Notes: generated by a model from the sequence alone, not told the origin. A stretch of 64,000 bases of DNA from Collinsella aerofaciens (GCA_008680965.1 NAKE01000001.1:434001-498000), one strand, 5' to 3'. Shown: positions 8,782-17,786, numbered from the stretch's first letter. Translations and numbers: made by a program.

Positions 8782-11082
8782 CTATTTGATCTTGGTCGTG
8801 CCCGGCGCCAGGTTGGGGTCGGTCTCGTTGGCCTCGGTCTGGAAGTGCTCCGTATAGACGTTCTTGCCGTCGCGGAACATCTCGTAGTATTGCATCTTGG
8901 CGTAATCCTCGCGTGCCTTGGTGGCGGCTGCTGCGGCGGCGTCGTCACCGGTGACGTTGGAGGAGAGCGCCCAGCGCAGGCTGGCGTCCTCGTAGCCCAC
9001 GGAGTTGATAGCGAGCAGCGACTCGCGCAGCGTCATATGCGCCTTCTGGTAGTCGGTCAGCGGTGCGCCGATCAGCTGCATAAGCTGCGTGGACAGATAG
9101 TTGGTGGACAGGTCGTCGACCTCGCTTGTCTGGTCGCAGCCGGCAACGTCGTAGTTGGCCCAAATGATGTAGTCGGTCTGCCACAAGCGCTCCTGGTGGG
9201 TGGCGTCATCCTCGTCGGTAAACCACTTGTCGTTGAACTTGGACGGGAAGAACGGCTGATGGTCGCCCCAGAACACCACGACCACCTTGCGATCGAGTTT
9301 GTTCAGGGCGTTGAGGAAGTAGCGCAGCGCCTGGTCGGACTGCTCAATGCACGAGACGTACTCGTCGACATCGGACAACGTGCCGTCCTCGACAGTCTTG
9401 GCGTCCAGGTCGGTCGTGTCGATGTTCAGGTGCATCTGCTTATCTGCCGGCAGTAGACCCGTATCGTAGCCCGAGTGGTTCTGCATGGTCACGTCGAAGA
9501 TAAACTGCGGATCGGCGTTCTGGTCGAGCAGCTCAAGAATCTTGTCGTAGGTAGCCTGGTCGGTCACCATACCGCGCAGGGTGTCGGCGCCCTGGAAATC
9601 GTTGATAGACAGGAACTGGTCAAAGCCAAAGTCCTTGTAGACGTTCTCGCGGTTCCAGTTGGTCGCGTGGTTGGGGTGCATGGCCGTGGTGGAATAGCCG
9701 AGCGATTTGAATTGCTCTGCCAGGTTCCCGGTCGTTTCCATGTTGTAGATGGTGTAGGGGTACACGCCCGAGCCCAGGTTGGCCATGGAGTTGCCGGTCA
9801 TAAACTCAAACTCGGTATTGGCGGTGCCGCCGCCGTAGGCGCTCACGTAGAGCTTACCGCGGCTGAGGCAGTTGGGCAGGTTCTTAAAGTACTGCGGGCC
9901 CTCGTAGCCGGCGCGCATATTCTGGTAGATCGACAGATCCGAGAAGGTCTCGTTCATGATGGCGATGACCGTGGGCTTCTCGCTGTCGAACTGCTCCTTT
10001 GCGGCGGCGCGCTCGTCGCTCTTGGCCGCGTCGGACTTGTCGTAGGCCTTGGCGTACTTTTTGAGCGTGGCCTTGGCATCGTCGACGGAGTAGTCGGCGG
10101 GTTTGGGCGGCTTGATGGACTGCGCTGCGCTAATGAAAGCGGGCAGGTAGCCCTCGCGCCAGTAGCTCTCGAGCGGGCGCCAGGTGTAGACGGTGATGCC
10201 GAGGGTGTTGTAGTAGTCGATAAGCGTGACGTGCGCGGTCACGCCGCCCAGGCACAGCACGGCGACGAGCAGGTTGGTGAGCAGCATGCGCTTGGCGTTG
10301 GCGGCGCCCTTCTGACGGTGCGGTGCCACCAGGCCGGCGTACTCGCATAGCAGCATGGCGATGGCGGTAAAGCCCATGGACAGCACGCAGAACAGTGAGA
10401 TCGAGAAGGTGTAGCCGGTGCCGGCGACCGCGGCGGCGGTGGAGATGGCCGAAAGGTCGCCCGGCTGGATGGGCATGGATTTAAACGTGATGACGAAGAA
10501 CTCGGCAATGCCCAGGACAAAGAGGGCAAAGGCCAGGACCGCGGGAGCTGCGCCGTGGCGCTGGAACAGGAAGAACAGGCCGACCATGAGCGTGGTGATG
10601 ATGGCCCACTCGAGCAGGATGCACAGGGGGTAGACCCAGGTAAAGTCGTGGTTGGACGAGACCTCCATGCCCAGCAGCGCAAAGACGCCGGCGAGCAGCA
10701 GGCACAAGACGGCGGCGACGAGCGGTTTGCCCACAAAGGCGCCGCGCAGGCGGGCGAGCTTGCCGGTGGGGGCGGGGGCGTCGGGCCCGGCGAACGCAAA
10801 GACGCGCGGGGCGATGCGGTCGCGGGCGATGCTGGCCCAAGCGCAGCCGGTGAGGATGGCGTTGGTCAGGATGAGCATTACGAAGGCGAGCGGCTCGTTT
10901 TGCGCGACGAGGCCAATGGCGCTCCAAATGGTCAAAAAGAGCTGGAACAGGCCGAAGGCGACGCTCCACCCAAGAGCGCTTTTGGCAACGGTGCCCGACT
11001 GAGCGCGAATGGCCTTGGCCTCGCGCAAAACAAGGTAGACGGTCGCCGCAAGACCGACGAGCGAGATGGCGGCAGCGAACAT
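8782..11082 (-). CDS. LtaS-like membrane sulfatase-family protein (phosphoglycerol transferase type)
   Basis: A 766-residue protein. The ATG at 11082 has GAGGAG seven bases upstream; a GTG five codons earlier lies within that site. The N-terminal third has several transmembrane helices (about residues 1-300). The extracellular alkaline-phosphatase-fold domain begins with MNETFSDL and has GGGTANTEFEFMTG, where the Thr matches the LtaS catalytic Thr, then HPNHATNWNR and VVFWGDHQPFF, the late metal-binding segment. Known relatives move phosphoglycerol from phosphatidylglycerol to envelope polymers. The polymer here is not known. The tail is acidic and Ala-rich. It is transcribed alone, divergent from the nitroreductase. 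Confidence 0.85.
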   Translation of the reverse strand: MFAAAISLVGLAATVYLVLREAKAIRAQSGTVAKSALGWSVAFGLFQLFLTIWSAIGLVAQNEPLAFVMLILTNAILTGCAWASIARDRIAPRVFAFAGPDAPAPTGKLARLRGAFVGKPLVAAVLCLLLAGVFALLGMEVSSNHDFTWVYPLCILLEWAIITTLMVGLFFLFQRHGAAPAVLAFALFVLGIAEFFVITFKSMPIQPGDLSAISTAAAVAGTGYTFSISLFCVLSMGFTAIAMLLCEYAGLVAPHRQKGAANAKRMLLTNLLVAVLCLGGVTAHVTLIDYYNTLGITVYTWRPLESYWREGYLPAFISAAQSIKPPKPADYSVDDAKATLKKYAKAYDKSDAAKSDERAAAKEQFDSEKPTVIAIMNETFSDLSIYQNMRAGYEGPQYFKNLPNCLSRGKLYVSAYGGGTANTEFEFMTGNSMANLGSGVYPYTIYNMETTGNLAEQFKSLGYSTTAMHPNHATNWNRENVYKDFGFDQFLSINDFQGADTLRGMVTDQATYDKILELLDQNADPQFIFDVTMQNHSGYDTGLLPADKQMHLNIDTTDLDAKTVEDGTLSDVDEYVSCIEQSDQALRYFLNALNKLDRKVVVVFWGDHQPFFPSKFNDKWFTDEDDATHQERLWQTDYIIWANYDVAGCDQTSEVDDLSTNYLSTQLMQLIGAPLTDYQKAHMTLRESLLAINSVGYEDASLRWALSSNVTGDDAAAAAATKAREDYAKMQYYEMFRDGKNVYTEHFQTEANETDPNLAPGTTKIK

Positions 11083-11296
11083 GCTGAGACTCCTCACAAA
11101 CTTAAAACCTACGAAAGCGGGGGTTTACCCGATTGTTACCAAGATATGCGCTGCAATTGGTGGCTGCGCACAACAACCAGCCATATTAACGCGCACGTGT
11201 GGCGGTGTGGCGCAATGTAGTGGCGACCTGCGCGATAATGGACGGGAATTACACGGAAACGTAAAGGCTTCTTAAAGAAATGGCAGGGATGAGGCT

Positions 11297-12145
11297 ATGA
11301 GCGAGCAGGTTTGCACCAAGGCTGTGGATACGCACGGCTATCCGGTCGAGACTACGGGCAACGTGGTGCTGGACATCTTGGAGCATCGCTCGTCTACGCG
11401 TGCCTTTGCGCGTGATGACGACGACCGCCCCGTGGCGGTGACCGACGAGCAGCGTGCGGCGATCCTGCATGCGGCGAGTCGCGCGCCGTCGGCGGGCGCC
11501 ATGATGATGTATTCCATCGTAAGCATTCGCGAGCAGGCTACGCTGGACCGTCTGGCCGACCTGTGCGACCACCAGCCCATGATCGCCAAGGCGCCCTGGG
11601 CACTAATATTTGTGGTCGATTATGCCAAGTGGATCGATCTGTTTGAGCACGTGGGCTGCTTTGAGCCCGAGTTTGTCGAGCGCACGGGCAAGGCGCCCCG
11701 CCGCGCGCCGGGTTTGGGCGACTTTGCCATCGCGGCCCAGGACGCCGTGATCGCTGCGCAAAACGCCGTGGTTGCCGCCGAGGCCCTGGGCCTGGGGAGC
11801 TGCTACATTGGCGACATCGTGGAGAACGCCGAGGAAGTTGCCGAGCTGCTCGATCTGCCGCCCTATACCATGCCGCTGTCGATGCTCATCATCGGCACGC
11901 CCCGTAAGGAGCGCCCGGCGATCGCGCATCCCGTGGTGAACCTGGTGCACGAGGAGCGCTATCGCCGCGCCGATGCCGCGACCATGGATGCGCAGGTGGC
12001 CGAGATGGACGCGATGTTCCGTCCGCATGCCCGCGAGGTGGGCGAGCGCGTGGTGGATATCTACACCCGCAAACACACTAGTCCCTTTATGGCCGAGATG
12101 AGCCGCTCCATGGAGTGGTGGTTCAAAAACTGGCTCGGAAAATGA
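11297..12145 (+). CDS. Nitroreductase-family FMN oxidoreductase
   Basis: A 282-residue protein with the start at ATG 11297 after a GGGATGAGG site. RSSTRAF near residue 36 and ASRAPSAGAMM near 64 are the FMN-binding elements of the NfsA/FRase fold. The second half has AAQNAVVAAEALGLGSCYIG, with the invariant helix and G-x-CYIG, and a PMLIIGTP-like strand. Members use NAD(P)H to reduce nitro compounds, quinones or flavins; the substrate cannot be read from sequence. A C-terminal extension of about 60 residues ends WWFKNWLGK. A palindromic repeat begins just after the stop. The upstream gap to the LtaS-like gene (214 bases) should hold both promoters, but I could not pick clear boxes. Confidence 0.85.
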   Translation: MSEQVCTKAVDTHGYPVETTGNVVLDILEHRSSTRAFARDDDDRPVAVTDEQRAAILHAASRAPSAGAMMMYSIVSIREQATLDRLADLCDHQPMIAKAPWALIFVVDYAKWIDLFEHVGCFEPEFVERTGKAPRRAPGLGDFAIAAQDAVIAAQNAVVAAEALGLGSCYIGDIVENAEEVAELLDLPPYTMPLSMLIIGTPRKERPAIAHPVVNLVHEERYRRADAATMDAQVAEMDAMFRPHAREVGERVVDIYTRKHTSPFMAEMSRSMEWWFKNWLGK

Positions 12146-12146
12146 C

Positions 12147-12181
12147 GAATGTGACAAGGGGACGGTCCCTTTGTCACATTC
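12147..12181. repeat. TGTGACAAAGGG palindrome, copy 1
   Basis: GAATGTGACAA / TTTGTCACATTC arms around GGGGACGGTCCC, starting one base after the nitroreductase stop. It belongs to a dispersed family (26966, 37822, 42761, 48708, 55301; halves at 39371 and 43816). It may serve as a terminator stem. Confidence 0.85.
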
Positions 12182-12262
12182 CATATCGCCGCGGTAGCCT
12201 AAAGACTGTATAAATCTTTATCTAGCTGGGAAAACAGTGCATTAAAACATGGGCCGATTACC

Positions 12263-12268
12263 TATAAT
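12263..12268 (+). promoter_or_regulatory. Candidate -10 box for kup
   Basis: A perfect TATAAT 36 bases before the kup start. No convincing -35 lies 16-18 bases upstream, so this is tentative. Confidence 0.4.
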
Positions 12269-12303
12269 CCCTTCGAACGTTAAAGTTGGGAGGAAACCGG
12301 CTT

Positions 12304-14331
12304 ATGGAACAAAAGGCCAAGGAGGCAGCCTCGCACGCTGCGATTCCTGTGAGCATCTCGGCGATGCTCGTCACGCTGGGCGTGGTGTACGGCGATATCG
12401 GCACCAGCCCTATGTATGTAACCAAGGCGCTCGTTGCCGGCAACGGCGGCATCGGAAGTGTGACGGAGGAGTTCGTGCTTGGCGCGCTCTCCCTTGTCGT
12501 GTGGACGGTCACGCTGCTGACCACCATCAAGTATGTGCTCATCTCGCTGCGCGCCGATAACCATGGTGAGGGCGGCATCTTTGCCCTGTACAGCCTGGTC
12601 AAGCGCTGCGGCAAGTGGCTTATCATCCCCGCCATGCTGGGTGGCGCCGCGCTGCTCGCCGACGGCATCCTGACGCCGGCCGTTACCGTTACCACGGCCA
12701 TCGAGGGCCTGCGCACCATCCCGGCGGTCCATGCCGTGCTGGGCGATGACCAGGGCCGCGTCGTCGCCATTACGCTCGCCATCATCATCGCGCTCTTCTT
12801 GGTACAGCGCATCGGTACGGCCAAGATCGGTCACGCCTTTGGCCCCATCATGACGCTGTGGTTTCTGTTCCTGGGCGGTACGGGTCTGTTCTTTGTCTTC
12901 CAACACCCCGCCGTGCTGCTGTGCCTCAACCCGGTGCGCGGCATCGCCTTTTTGCTAAGCCCCAACAACCACGCGGGCATCATGATTCTGGGCAGCTGCT
13001 TCCTCGCCACCACCGGTGCCGAGGCGCTCTACTCCGACATGGGCCACGTCGGCCGCGGCAACATCTACGCCACCTGGCCGTTCGTTAAGTGCTGCTTGCT
13101 GCTTTCCTATATGGGCCAGGGTGCTTGGCTTATGAACAACGCTGCCAACCCCGAGCTCATGGGCATTGCCGACCTCAATCCGTTCTACCAGATGCTCGCC
13201 CCGGGCCTGCGCCCGTTTGCCGTCGGCCTTTCCACCATCGCGGCCATCATCGCCTCGCAGGCGCTCATCACCGGCGCATTCTCGCTGGTGTCCGAGGCCA
13301 GCCGCCTGGACCTTATGCCGCACATGCAGGTCTTCTACCCTGCCGAGACCAAGGGCCAGCTCTACATCCCCATGGTCAACAACGTCATGCTTGTCGGCTG
13401 CGTCATCGTGGTGCTGCTGTTCCAGAACTCGGCGCATATGGAAGCCGCCTACGGCCTTGCCATTACGCTGACTATGATGTGCACCACGCTGCTGCTCTTC
13501 TTCTACCTGCACGAGGAGCGCAAGCTCAAGGTTACTCCGTGGATCTTCGCTGCCTTCTTCCTTTTGCTCGAAGGCTTCTTCTTCGTAAGCTCGCTCACCA
13601 AGTTCTTCCACGGCGGCTACTTCACCATCCTCATGGCTGCACTCATCATGGGCATTATGGTGTGCTGGTACAACGGCACGGCGGTCGAGCAGCGCCAGTT
13701 TACGCTGCTGCCGCTGCGCAGCTACCTGCCGCAGCTCAAGCGCCTGCGTGACGACGACCGTTACGAGCGCATGAGCGACAACGTCGTGTACCTGACCAAG
13801 GACGCCCATACCGACTACATCGACCGCGATATCGTCTATTCGATCTTGGACAAGCATCCCAAGCGCGCCCGCGCCTGGTGGTTTGTGAATGTCGAGACCA
13901 TGGACGAACCGCACACCTTTGCCTATTCGGTCGAGACGTTCGGCACCGACTACGTGTTCCGCGTGCATCTGTACCTGGGCTACAAGATCAACCAGCGCGT
14001 CAATGCCTACCTGCGTCAGGTTGTTCAGGACCTGGCTGCCACCGGCGAGCTGCCGCCGCAGACGCATGACTACTCGGTCTACAAGGATCCGGGTAACATC
14101 GGTACGTTCAAGTTCGTCCTGATCCGTAAGCTTCTGGCGCCCGAAAGCGATGTGGAGCCCAGCGAGCGTACGGCCATCACGCTCAAGTACATCATTCGCC
14201 GCGCCGCCGGCACGCCTGCACGCTGGTACGGCCTGGAGAACTCCAACGTGAGCTTTGAGTACGTGCCGCTGTTCACCAAGTTCAAGGCCGTGAACAAGAT
14301 GCAGCGCCTGGCTCCCAACGAGCGGCCGTAG
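12304..14331 (+). CDS. kup: Kup-family potassium uptake protein
   Basis: A 675-residue protein. ATG 12304 has GGGAGGA ten bases upstream. The N-terminal GVVYGDIGTSPMYV is the Kup/HAK signature, followed by about twelve membrane helices to residue about 460. ADNHGEGG-x-FALY and ADGILTPAVTV are further family motifs. A soluble cytoplasmic tail of about 200 residues follows, as in E. coli Kup (622 aa). It is a K+/H+ symporter in the cytoplasmic membrane. The gene is followed by a small membrane protein and, beyond an IS, by a KdpD/KdpE-like pair, which fits potassium-linked control. I looked for a c-di-AMP riboswitch in the leader and saw none. Confidence 0.95.
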   Translation: MEQKAKEAASHAAIPVSISAMLVTLGVVYGDIGTSPMYVTKALVAGNGGIGSVTEEFVLGALSLVVWTVTLLTTIKYVLISLRADNHGEGGIFALYSLVKRCGKWLIIPAMLGGAALLADGILTPAVTVTTAIEGLRTIPAVHAVLGDDQGRVVAITLAIIIALFLVQRIGTAKIGHAFGPIMTLWFLFLGGTGLFFVFQHPAVLLCLNPVRGIAFLLSPNNHAGIMILGSCFLATTGAEALYSDMGHVGRGNIYATWPFVKCCLLLSYMGQGAWLMNNAANPELMGIADLNPFYQMLAPGLRPFAVGLSTIAAIIASQALITGAFSLVSEASRLDLMPHMQVFYPAETKGQLYIPMVNNVMLVGCVIVVLLFQNSAHMEAAYGLAITLTMMCTTLLLFFYLHEERKLKVTPWIFAAFFLLLEGFFFVSSLTKFFHGGYFTILMAALIMGIMVCWYNGTAVEQRQFTLLPLRSYLPQLKRLRDDDRYERMSDNVVYLTKDAHTDYIDRDIVYSILDKHPKRARAWWFVNVETMDEPHTFAYSVETFGTDYVFRVHLYLGYKINQRVNAYLRQVVQDLAATGELPPQTHDYSVYKDPGNIGTFKFVLIRKLLAPESDVEPSERTAITLKYIIRRAAGTPARWYGLENSNVSFEYVPLFTKFKAVNKMQRLAPNERP

Positions 14332-14391
14332 ACGTCGGCGGCTACACGGAGTTGGTTTTTGATGGATAAGCATGAGGCCGGGGAGGTAAAC

Positions 14392-14586
14392 ATGGATACA
14401 AAGGCGCTCGATGGCCGTGAGGCGGTGGTCGAAATGATGCGTGAGGCGCGTGTCGACGCTGCCGAAGATCGGTTCTTTACGAATCGGGCCAACATGGACA
14501 TGGCCGATCGCGTAATTTCGATCGTGGCACTGGTATTTGGAGCGGTGTGCGTGTGTGCCCTGCTCGCGCACGTGCTGTTTGTCTAG
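14392..14586 (+). CDS. Small single-pass membrane protein after kup
   Basis: A 64-residue protein. I chose ATG 14392 because GGGGAGG sits six bases upstream; an in-frame ATG at 14362 would add ten residues. The first 40 residues are charged (EAVVEMMREARVDAAED). One helix (about 41-62) ends at the C-terminus, so the protein is probably tail-anchored with its N-terminus in the cytoplasm. It lies 60 bases after kup in the same direction and may modulate the transporter, but I recognise no family. Confidence 0.6.
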   Translation: MDTKALDGREAVVEMMREARVDAAEDRFFTNRANMDMADRVISIVALVFGAVCVCALLAHVLFV

Positions 14587-14632
14587 CGACTGCCGGTCGT
14601 AGAAGGCTTTACACTTAGAACCACCACGAGGG

Positions 14633-14654
14633 AAAACCACCACAAAGGTGCCTG
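14633..14654. repeat. Left half of a hairpin repeat split by the IS
   Basis: AAAACCACCACAAAGG (14633-14648) pairs perfectly with 16114-16129 across the IS. Removing 14655-16107 and one CTG restores a 15-16 bp stem with a short loop. The core ACAAAGG...CCTTTGT resembles the TGTGACAAAGGG family. Confidence 0.8.
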
Positions 14655-14692
14655 TGAACTGCGCCCCGAAACTTGGACTGAATAAATAGCGA

Positions 14693-15596
14693 CTACGCCG
14701 CAAGGGCCCGGTTCCGGAACTCCTCCGGCGTCAGGCCCTTCAATCTTACCTGCCTGCGCCGCGTGTTCCAATGGGCTATGTACTCCTCCAGGTCGCGCTT
14801 GAAGTCCTCGAAGCTGCCCCACTCCCTGCCGCGGAGAACTCGTCCTTCACGTGGCCGAAGAGCTGCTCGGTGGCGGCGTTGTCGATGCAGTTCCCCTTGC
14901 GCGACATGCTCTGGGTGATGCCCGCCCCCTCCAGCCTGGAGGCGTAGGACTCGTGCTGGTACTGCCAGCCCATGTCCGAGTGCATGGTCGGTGCCGCCCC
15001 GTCGGGCAGGGCCTCGAGGAGCCGGTCGAGCATCCTGTGCTGCTGGGCGAGGTCCGGCGAGGTCGATATGTCGCTCGCCACGATCTCCTTCGTGCAGAAG
15101 TCGAGCACCGGGGCCCAGTAGGCCTTGGCGCCGGCCACCTTGAACTCGGTGACGTCGGTGCCGAGCTTCTGCCACGGCCCCTCGGCGCCGAAGTCCCTCG
15201 CGATGACGTTCTCGAACGTGCTCCCCACGAGCCCCCTGTAGGAGCTGTACCGGCGGCGGGAGCCCCGGCGGCGTATCCCGCACCGGATGCCCATCTCGCG
15301 CATCATCTTGAGCACGGTCTTGTCGGCCACGACCGCGCCCAGCTCGGCGCGCAGGCACATGGCTATCTGCCGGTGCCCGCAGCCGTTGGCGGTGCGCGAG
15401 AATATCTCGGCCGCGGCGTCGCGCAGCTCGGGCCTGGTCGGCCTCCGCGGGTGCGCCAGCGCGTAGTAGTAGGTCGACCTCCTGAGCCCCGAGCACTCCA
15501 GTAGGTGGCGCAGGGAGTGCCCCTCCGCGCGCAGCGCCCTCACCGCCTCGGCCGCCGCCCTGGTCAGAGCCCGTCCCGCTCGACCAGGGCGCGCAA
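14693..15596 (-). pseudogene. IS3 orfB, DDE transposase, frame-broken near its 3' end
   Basis: This frame normally continues from orfA by a -1 shift at the A7 run. It has an HTH_21-like segment (LRRSTYYYALAHP) and then the rve DDE core: D in LGTDVTEF, D in MHSDMGWQY, and E in NAATEQLFGHVK. Near 14838 (GAGTTC|TCCGCGG) one base appears to be missing. The frame then reads SAAGSG and stops at 14776. The next frame over reads FRGREWGSFEDFKRDLEEYI and continues to 14693, which is the expected C-terminus. The DDE triad survives but about 40 residues are lost. Either the IS is decayed or this is a sequencing error. Transposition activity is doubtful. Confidence 0.85.
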
Positions 15597-16061
15597 TTTT
15601 TTTAGGTAGGCGACCTCGGCCTCGAGCCTGCGGCAGCGCTCCTCGAGTTCCTGCTCGCGGGTGCGGGCCCGGGGTTTCGACCTCGACCCCCTCGGCCTGC
15701 CCTTCGGGCCGGGCCGCAGCGCCTCGGCGCCGCCCTCGCGGTAGAGCCTGCACCAGCGCTCCAGCGGGGACTTCGACCTGATCCCGAACTCGGCCATGGC
15801 GTCGGTCTTCGCCATCCCGCCGTCGACCACGGCCGACGCCGCGGCGACCCTCTGCTCGAATGTGTACCTGGATTGTTTCCCGCCCATGGACAGCAGCGCC
15901 TCGCTTCCGAACGCCCGGTATACCCACTGCCATTCTCTCACGGTCTCGCGGGGGACGGACAGGGCCTCGGCCGCCGGCTTGCAGCCGACGCCGGCGTCGA
16001 AGAGCTCGACGGCCCGCCTCCTGGACTCCAGATCGTGCTTCACCCTGAGGTCTATACTCAT
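15564..16061 (-). CDS. IS3 orfA, helix-turn-helix transposase subunit
   Basis: A 165-residue protein. ATG 16061 has GGGAGG nine bases upstream, just inside the right inverted repeat. Two HTH units are visible: RRAVELFDAGVGCKPAAEAL with VREWQ, and a second with AAASAVVDGG and WCRLYREGG. A basic linker (PKGRPRGSRSKPRAR) and a leucine-zipper-like LEERCRRLEAEVAYLKKL follow. The AAAAAAA run inside the AYLKKL codons is where ribosomes would slip back to make OrfAB. OrfA alone binds the ends and represses in known IS3 elements. Confidence 0.88.
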   Translation of the reverse strand: MSIDLRVKHDLESRRRAVELFDAGVGCKPAAEALSVPRETVREWQWVYRAFGSEALLSMGGKQSRYTFEQRVAAASAVVDGGMAKTDAMAEFGIRSKSPLERWCRLYREGGAEALRPGPKGRPRGSRSKPRARTREQELEERCRRLEAEVAYLKKLRALVERDGL

Positions 16062-16107
16062 GGAAAACCTCCCATTTCCCGATGTCCAAGAAATGGGAGG
16101 CAGTTCA

Positions 16108-16129
16108 CTGTCCCCTTTGTGGTGGTTTT
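16108..16129. repeat. Right half of the hairpin repeat split by the IS
   Basis: Starts with the CTG target duplicate (16108-16110); CCTTTGTGGTGGTTTT (16114-16129) is complementary to 14633-14648. Confidence 0.8.
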
Positions 16130-16150
16130 TGTTTTTGAGGGAGGGGTACG

Positions 16151-17782
16151 GTGTCTATGGACGTCCGTGCGGACGGCGATATTGCCGATAACTTTTGGTG
16201 GCGGCGCACAACGCTGACGCGCCGCACTCCTCTGTATGACGCCTGCGTATCGGCGGGGCTGCTGGTCGCAGCGACGATTGTGGGCGCGCTGCTCGACCAT
16301 CCGGGTCTCGCGCCGAGCATCATGATCGTCTATGTGTTCGCCGTTCAGCTGTGCGCATTCTTTACCTGGAGTCGCCTGTATTGCTTGCTGAGCTCGGCTG
16401 CCGCCGTGGCGCTCTACAACTTCTTGTTTGTCGACCCGCGCTACTCGCTGTCGCTTATCGACCGCGTCTATCCCGGCATGTTCTTCATCATGTTCGTGGT
16501 CTCGCTTGTGTCGAGCTCGATTGCGTTGGCCCTGCGCCGCGCCTTGGCGCAGGCTGCCGCCAGCGACCGTCGCACGCATATGGTGCTCGAGACTAACCGC
16601 ATGCTGCAGCGGTGCGCCGACCAGCAGCAAATTATCCATGCCATGGCAACGCAGCTGGCGCGTCTTTCGGGCTGTCCGGTCGTGTGGTACAGCGCCGACG
16701 CCGACGATGATGACCTGCTGCCGCGTGCGACATACACGGCCGTGGGCGATGCCGCGCCGGTGCACGAACTGGCGCCGCAGATGCCGCCGCGGCTCTCGGC
16801 GTCCGCCTATGTGGGAACGCCGCTCGATGCCACCTATGGCGGCTCGGCGTTTTATGGCATCTACCTGACGGTCCGCACAGGTGACGGCTTCGTGCGCTCG
16901 GGCGACCCCGCCTCGGTGGTGGGCGTGCTGGCTATCGTTGCCGAGCCCGACGTGCTGACGCACGAGGAGCGGACACTTGCCGATGCCATCGTGAGCGAAG
17001 GCGAGCTGGCACTCGATCGCGCCCGCGCCATGGAGGCCCGCGAGGAGGCGGCGGTGCTCGCCAAAAACGAGCAGCTGCGCGCCAACCTGCTGCGCTCCAT
17101 CTCGCACGACCTGCGCACGCCGCTCACCAGTATTTCGGGCAATGCCGATGTGCTGCTCGACCAGGGCTCGACCGGCACCGCCGTGCTCGATAGCCAGACG
17201 CGCCGCGGCATGCTTCTGTCCATTCGCTCGGATGCGCAATGGCTCAACGCCACCGTCGAGAACCTGCTCGCCATCACCAAGCTCGAGGGCGGCGGTATGC
17301 GCCTGTCGACCACGCTCGAGCTCATGGACGATATCGTCGAGGAGGCGCTGCGCCACGTGAACCCTGCCGTGCGCGAGCACGACCTTAAGGTGGTGGCGTG
17401 CGATGAGCCGGCGCTCGTCAACGTCGATGCGCGCCTGATGGTGCAGCTGGTGGTCAATCTGGTGAACAACGCCATCACCTATACGCCCACAGGCTCGCAT
17501 ATCGTGATCTCGATTAGCGTCGACGATGGTCGCGTGGCGTGCTCGGTGGCCGATGATGGTCCGGGTATCGCACCCGAGGATCGCGAGCGGATCTTTGAGT
17601 CGTTCTATACCGCCAACCATGGTCTGGCCGACAGCCACCGCAGCGTGGGCCTGGGTCTTTCGCTCTGCCGTTCCATTGCGTTGGCGCATGGCGGTAGCAT
17701 AGAGGTTGCCGCGGCGGACCCGCACGGTTCGGTCTTTACGATTGAGCTTCCCGCCGCCGACGTTTCGTTTGATAAGGAGTAG
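16151..17782 (+). CDS. KdpD-like sensor histidine kinase lacking the KdpD N-terminal domain
   Basis: A 543-residue protein. GTG 16151 is preferred over ATG 16157 because AGGGAGGGG is better spaced for it. A DUF4118-type membrane block (about 30-128) is followed by a GAF-like region (150-290). HisKA has SISHDLRTPLTSI with the phospho-acceptor His near 319. HATPase has NLVNNAITYTP (N box), DDGPGIAPEDRERIF (G1) and GLGLSLC (G2). Full KdpD has an extra 370 residues at the N-terminus (KdpD and USP domains), which are missing here. It overlaps the regulator's ribosome site. The IS ends 43 bases upstream and may have removed the native promoter. It is placed with kup, so a potassium or turgor role is likely but inferred. 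Confidence 0.87.
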   Translation: MSMDVRADGDIADNFWWRRTTLTRRTPLYDACVSAGLLVAATIVGALLDHPGLAPSIMIVYVFAVQLCAFFTWSRLYCLLSSAAAVALYNFLFVDPRYSLSLIDRVYPGMFFIMFVVSLVSSSIALALRRALAQAAASDRRTHMVLETNRMLQRCADQQQIIHAMATQLARLSGCPVVWYSADADDDDLLPRATYTAVGDAAPVHELAPQMPPRLSASAYVGTPLDATYGGSAFYGIYLTVRTGDGFVRSGDPASVVGVLAIVAEPDVLTHEERTLADAIVSEGELALDRARAMEAREEAAVLAKNEQLRANLLRSISHDLRTPLTSISGNADVLLDQGSTGTAVLDSQTRRGMLLSIRSDAQWLNATVENLLAITKLEGGGMRLSTTLELMDDIVEEALRHVNPAVREHDLKVVACDEPALVNVDARLMVQLVVNLVNNAITYTPTGSHIVISISVDDGRVACSVADDGPGIAPEDRERIFESFYTANHGLADSHRSVGLGLSLCRSIALAHGGSIEVAAADPHGSVFTIELPAADVSFDKE

Positions 17783-17786
17783 CGCT

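Larger units (their letters stand above)
14655..16107 (-). mobile_element. IS3-family (IS150-like) insertion sequence, 1453 bp
   Basis: The terminal inverted repeats are 14655-14678 and 16084-16107. Both begin TGAACTGC, end CTTGGAC, and match at 18 of 24 positions. Both ends are flanked by CTG (14652-14654, 16108-16110), a 3-bp target duplication. The contents are orfA and orfB on the minus strand with an A7 slippery run at 15597-15603 for -1 frameshifting. orfB has a frame break near 14838. The target is the loop of a hairpin repeat. Confidence 0.92.

Noticed and set aside
12182..12303. c-di-AMP (ydaO) riboswitch before kup
   Set aside because: The leader is only about 120 bases and lacks the conserved ydaO core. 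I see a -10 box but no riboswitch.
12955..14703. A 582-codon open frame opposite kup
   Set aside because: kup has all family motifs on the plus strand; the reverse frame has none and runs into the IS.
15605..16089. N-terminal extension of the IS orfB frame up to 16089
   Set aside because: It overlaps orfA in another frame and its Arg-rich start is not protein-like. The real orfB begins by frameshift at the A7 run.
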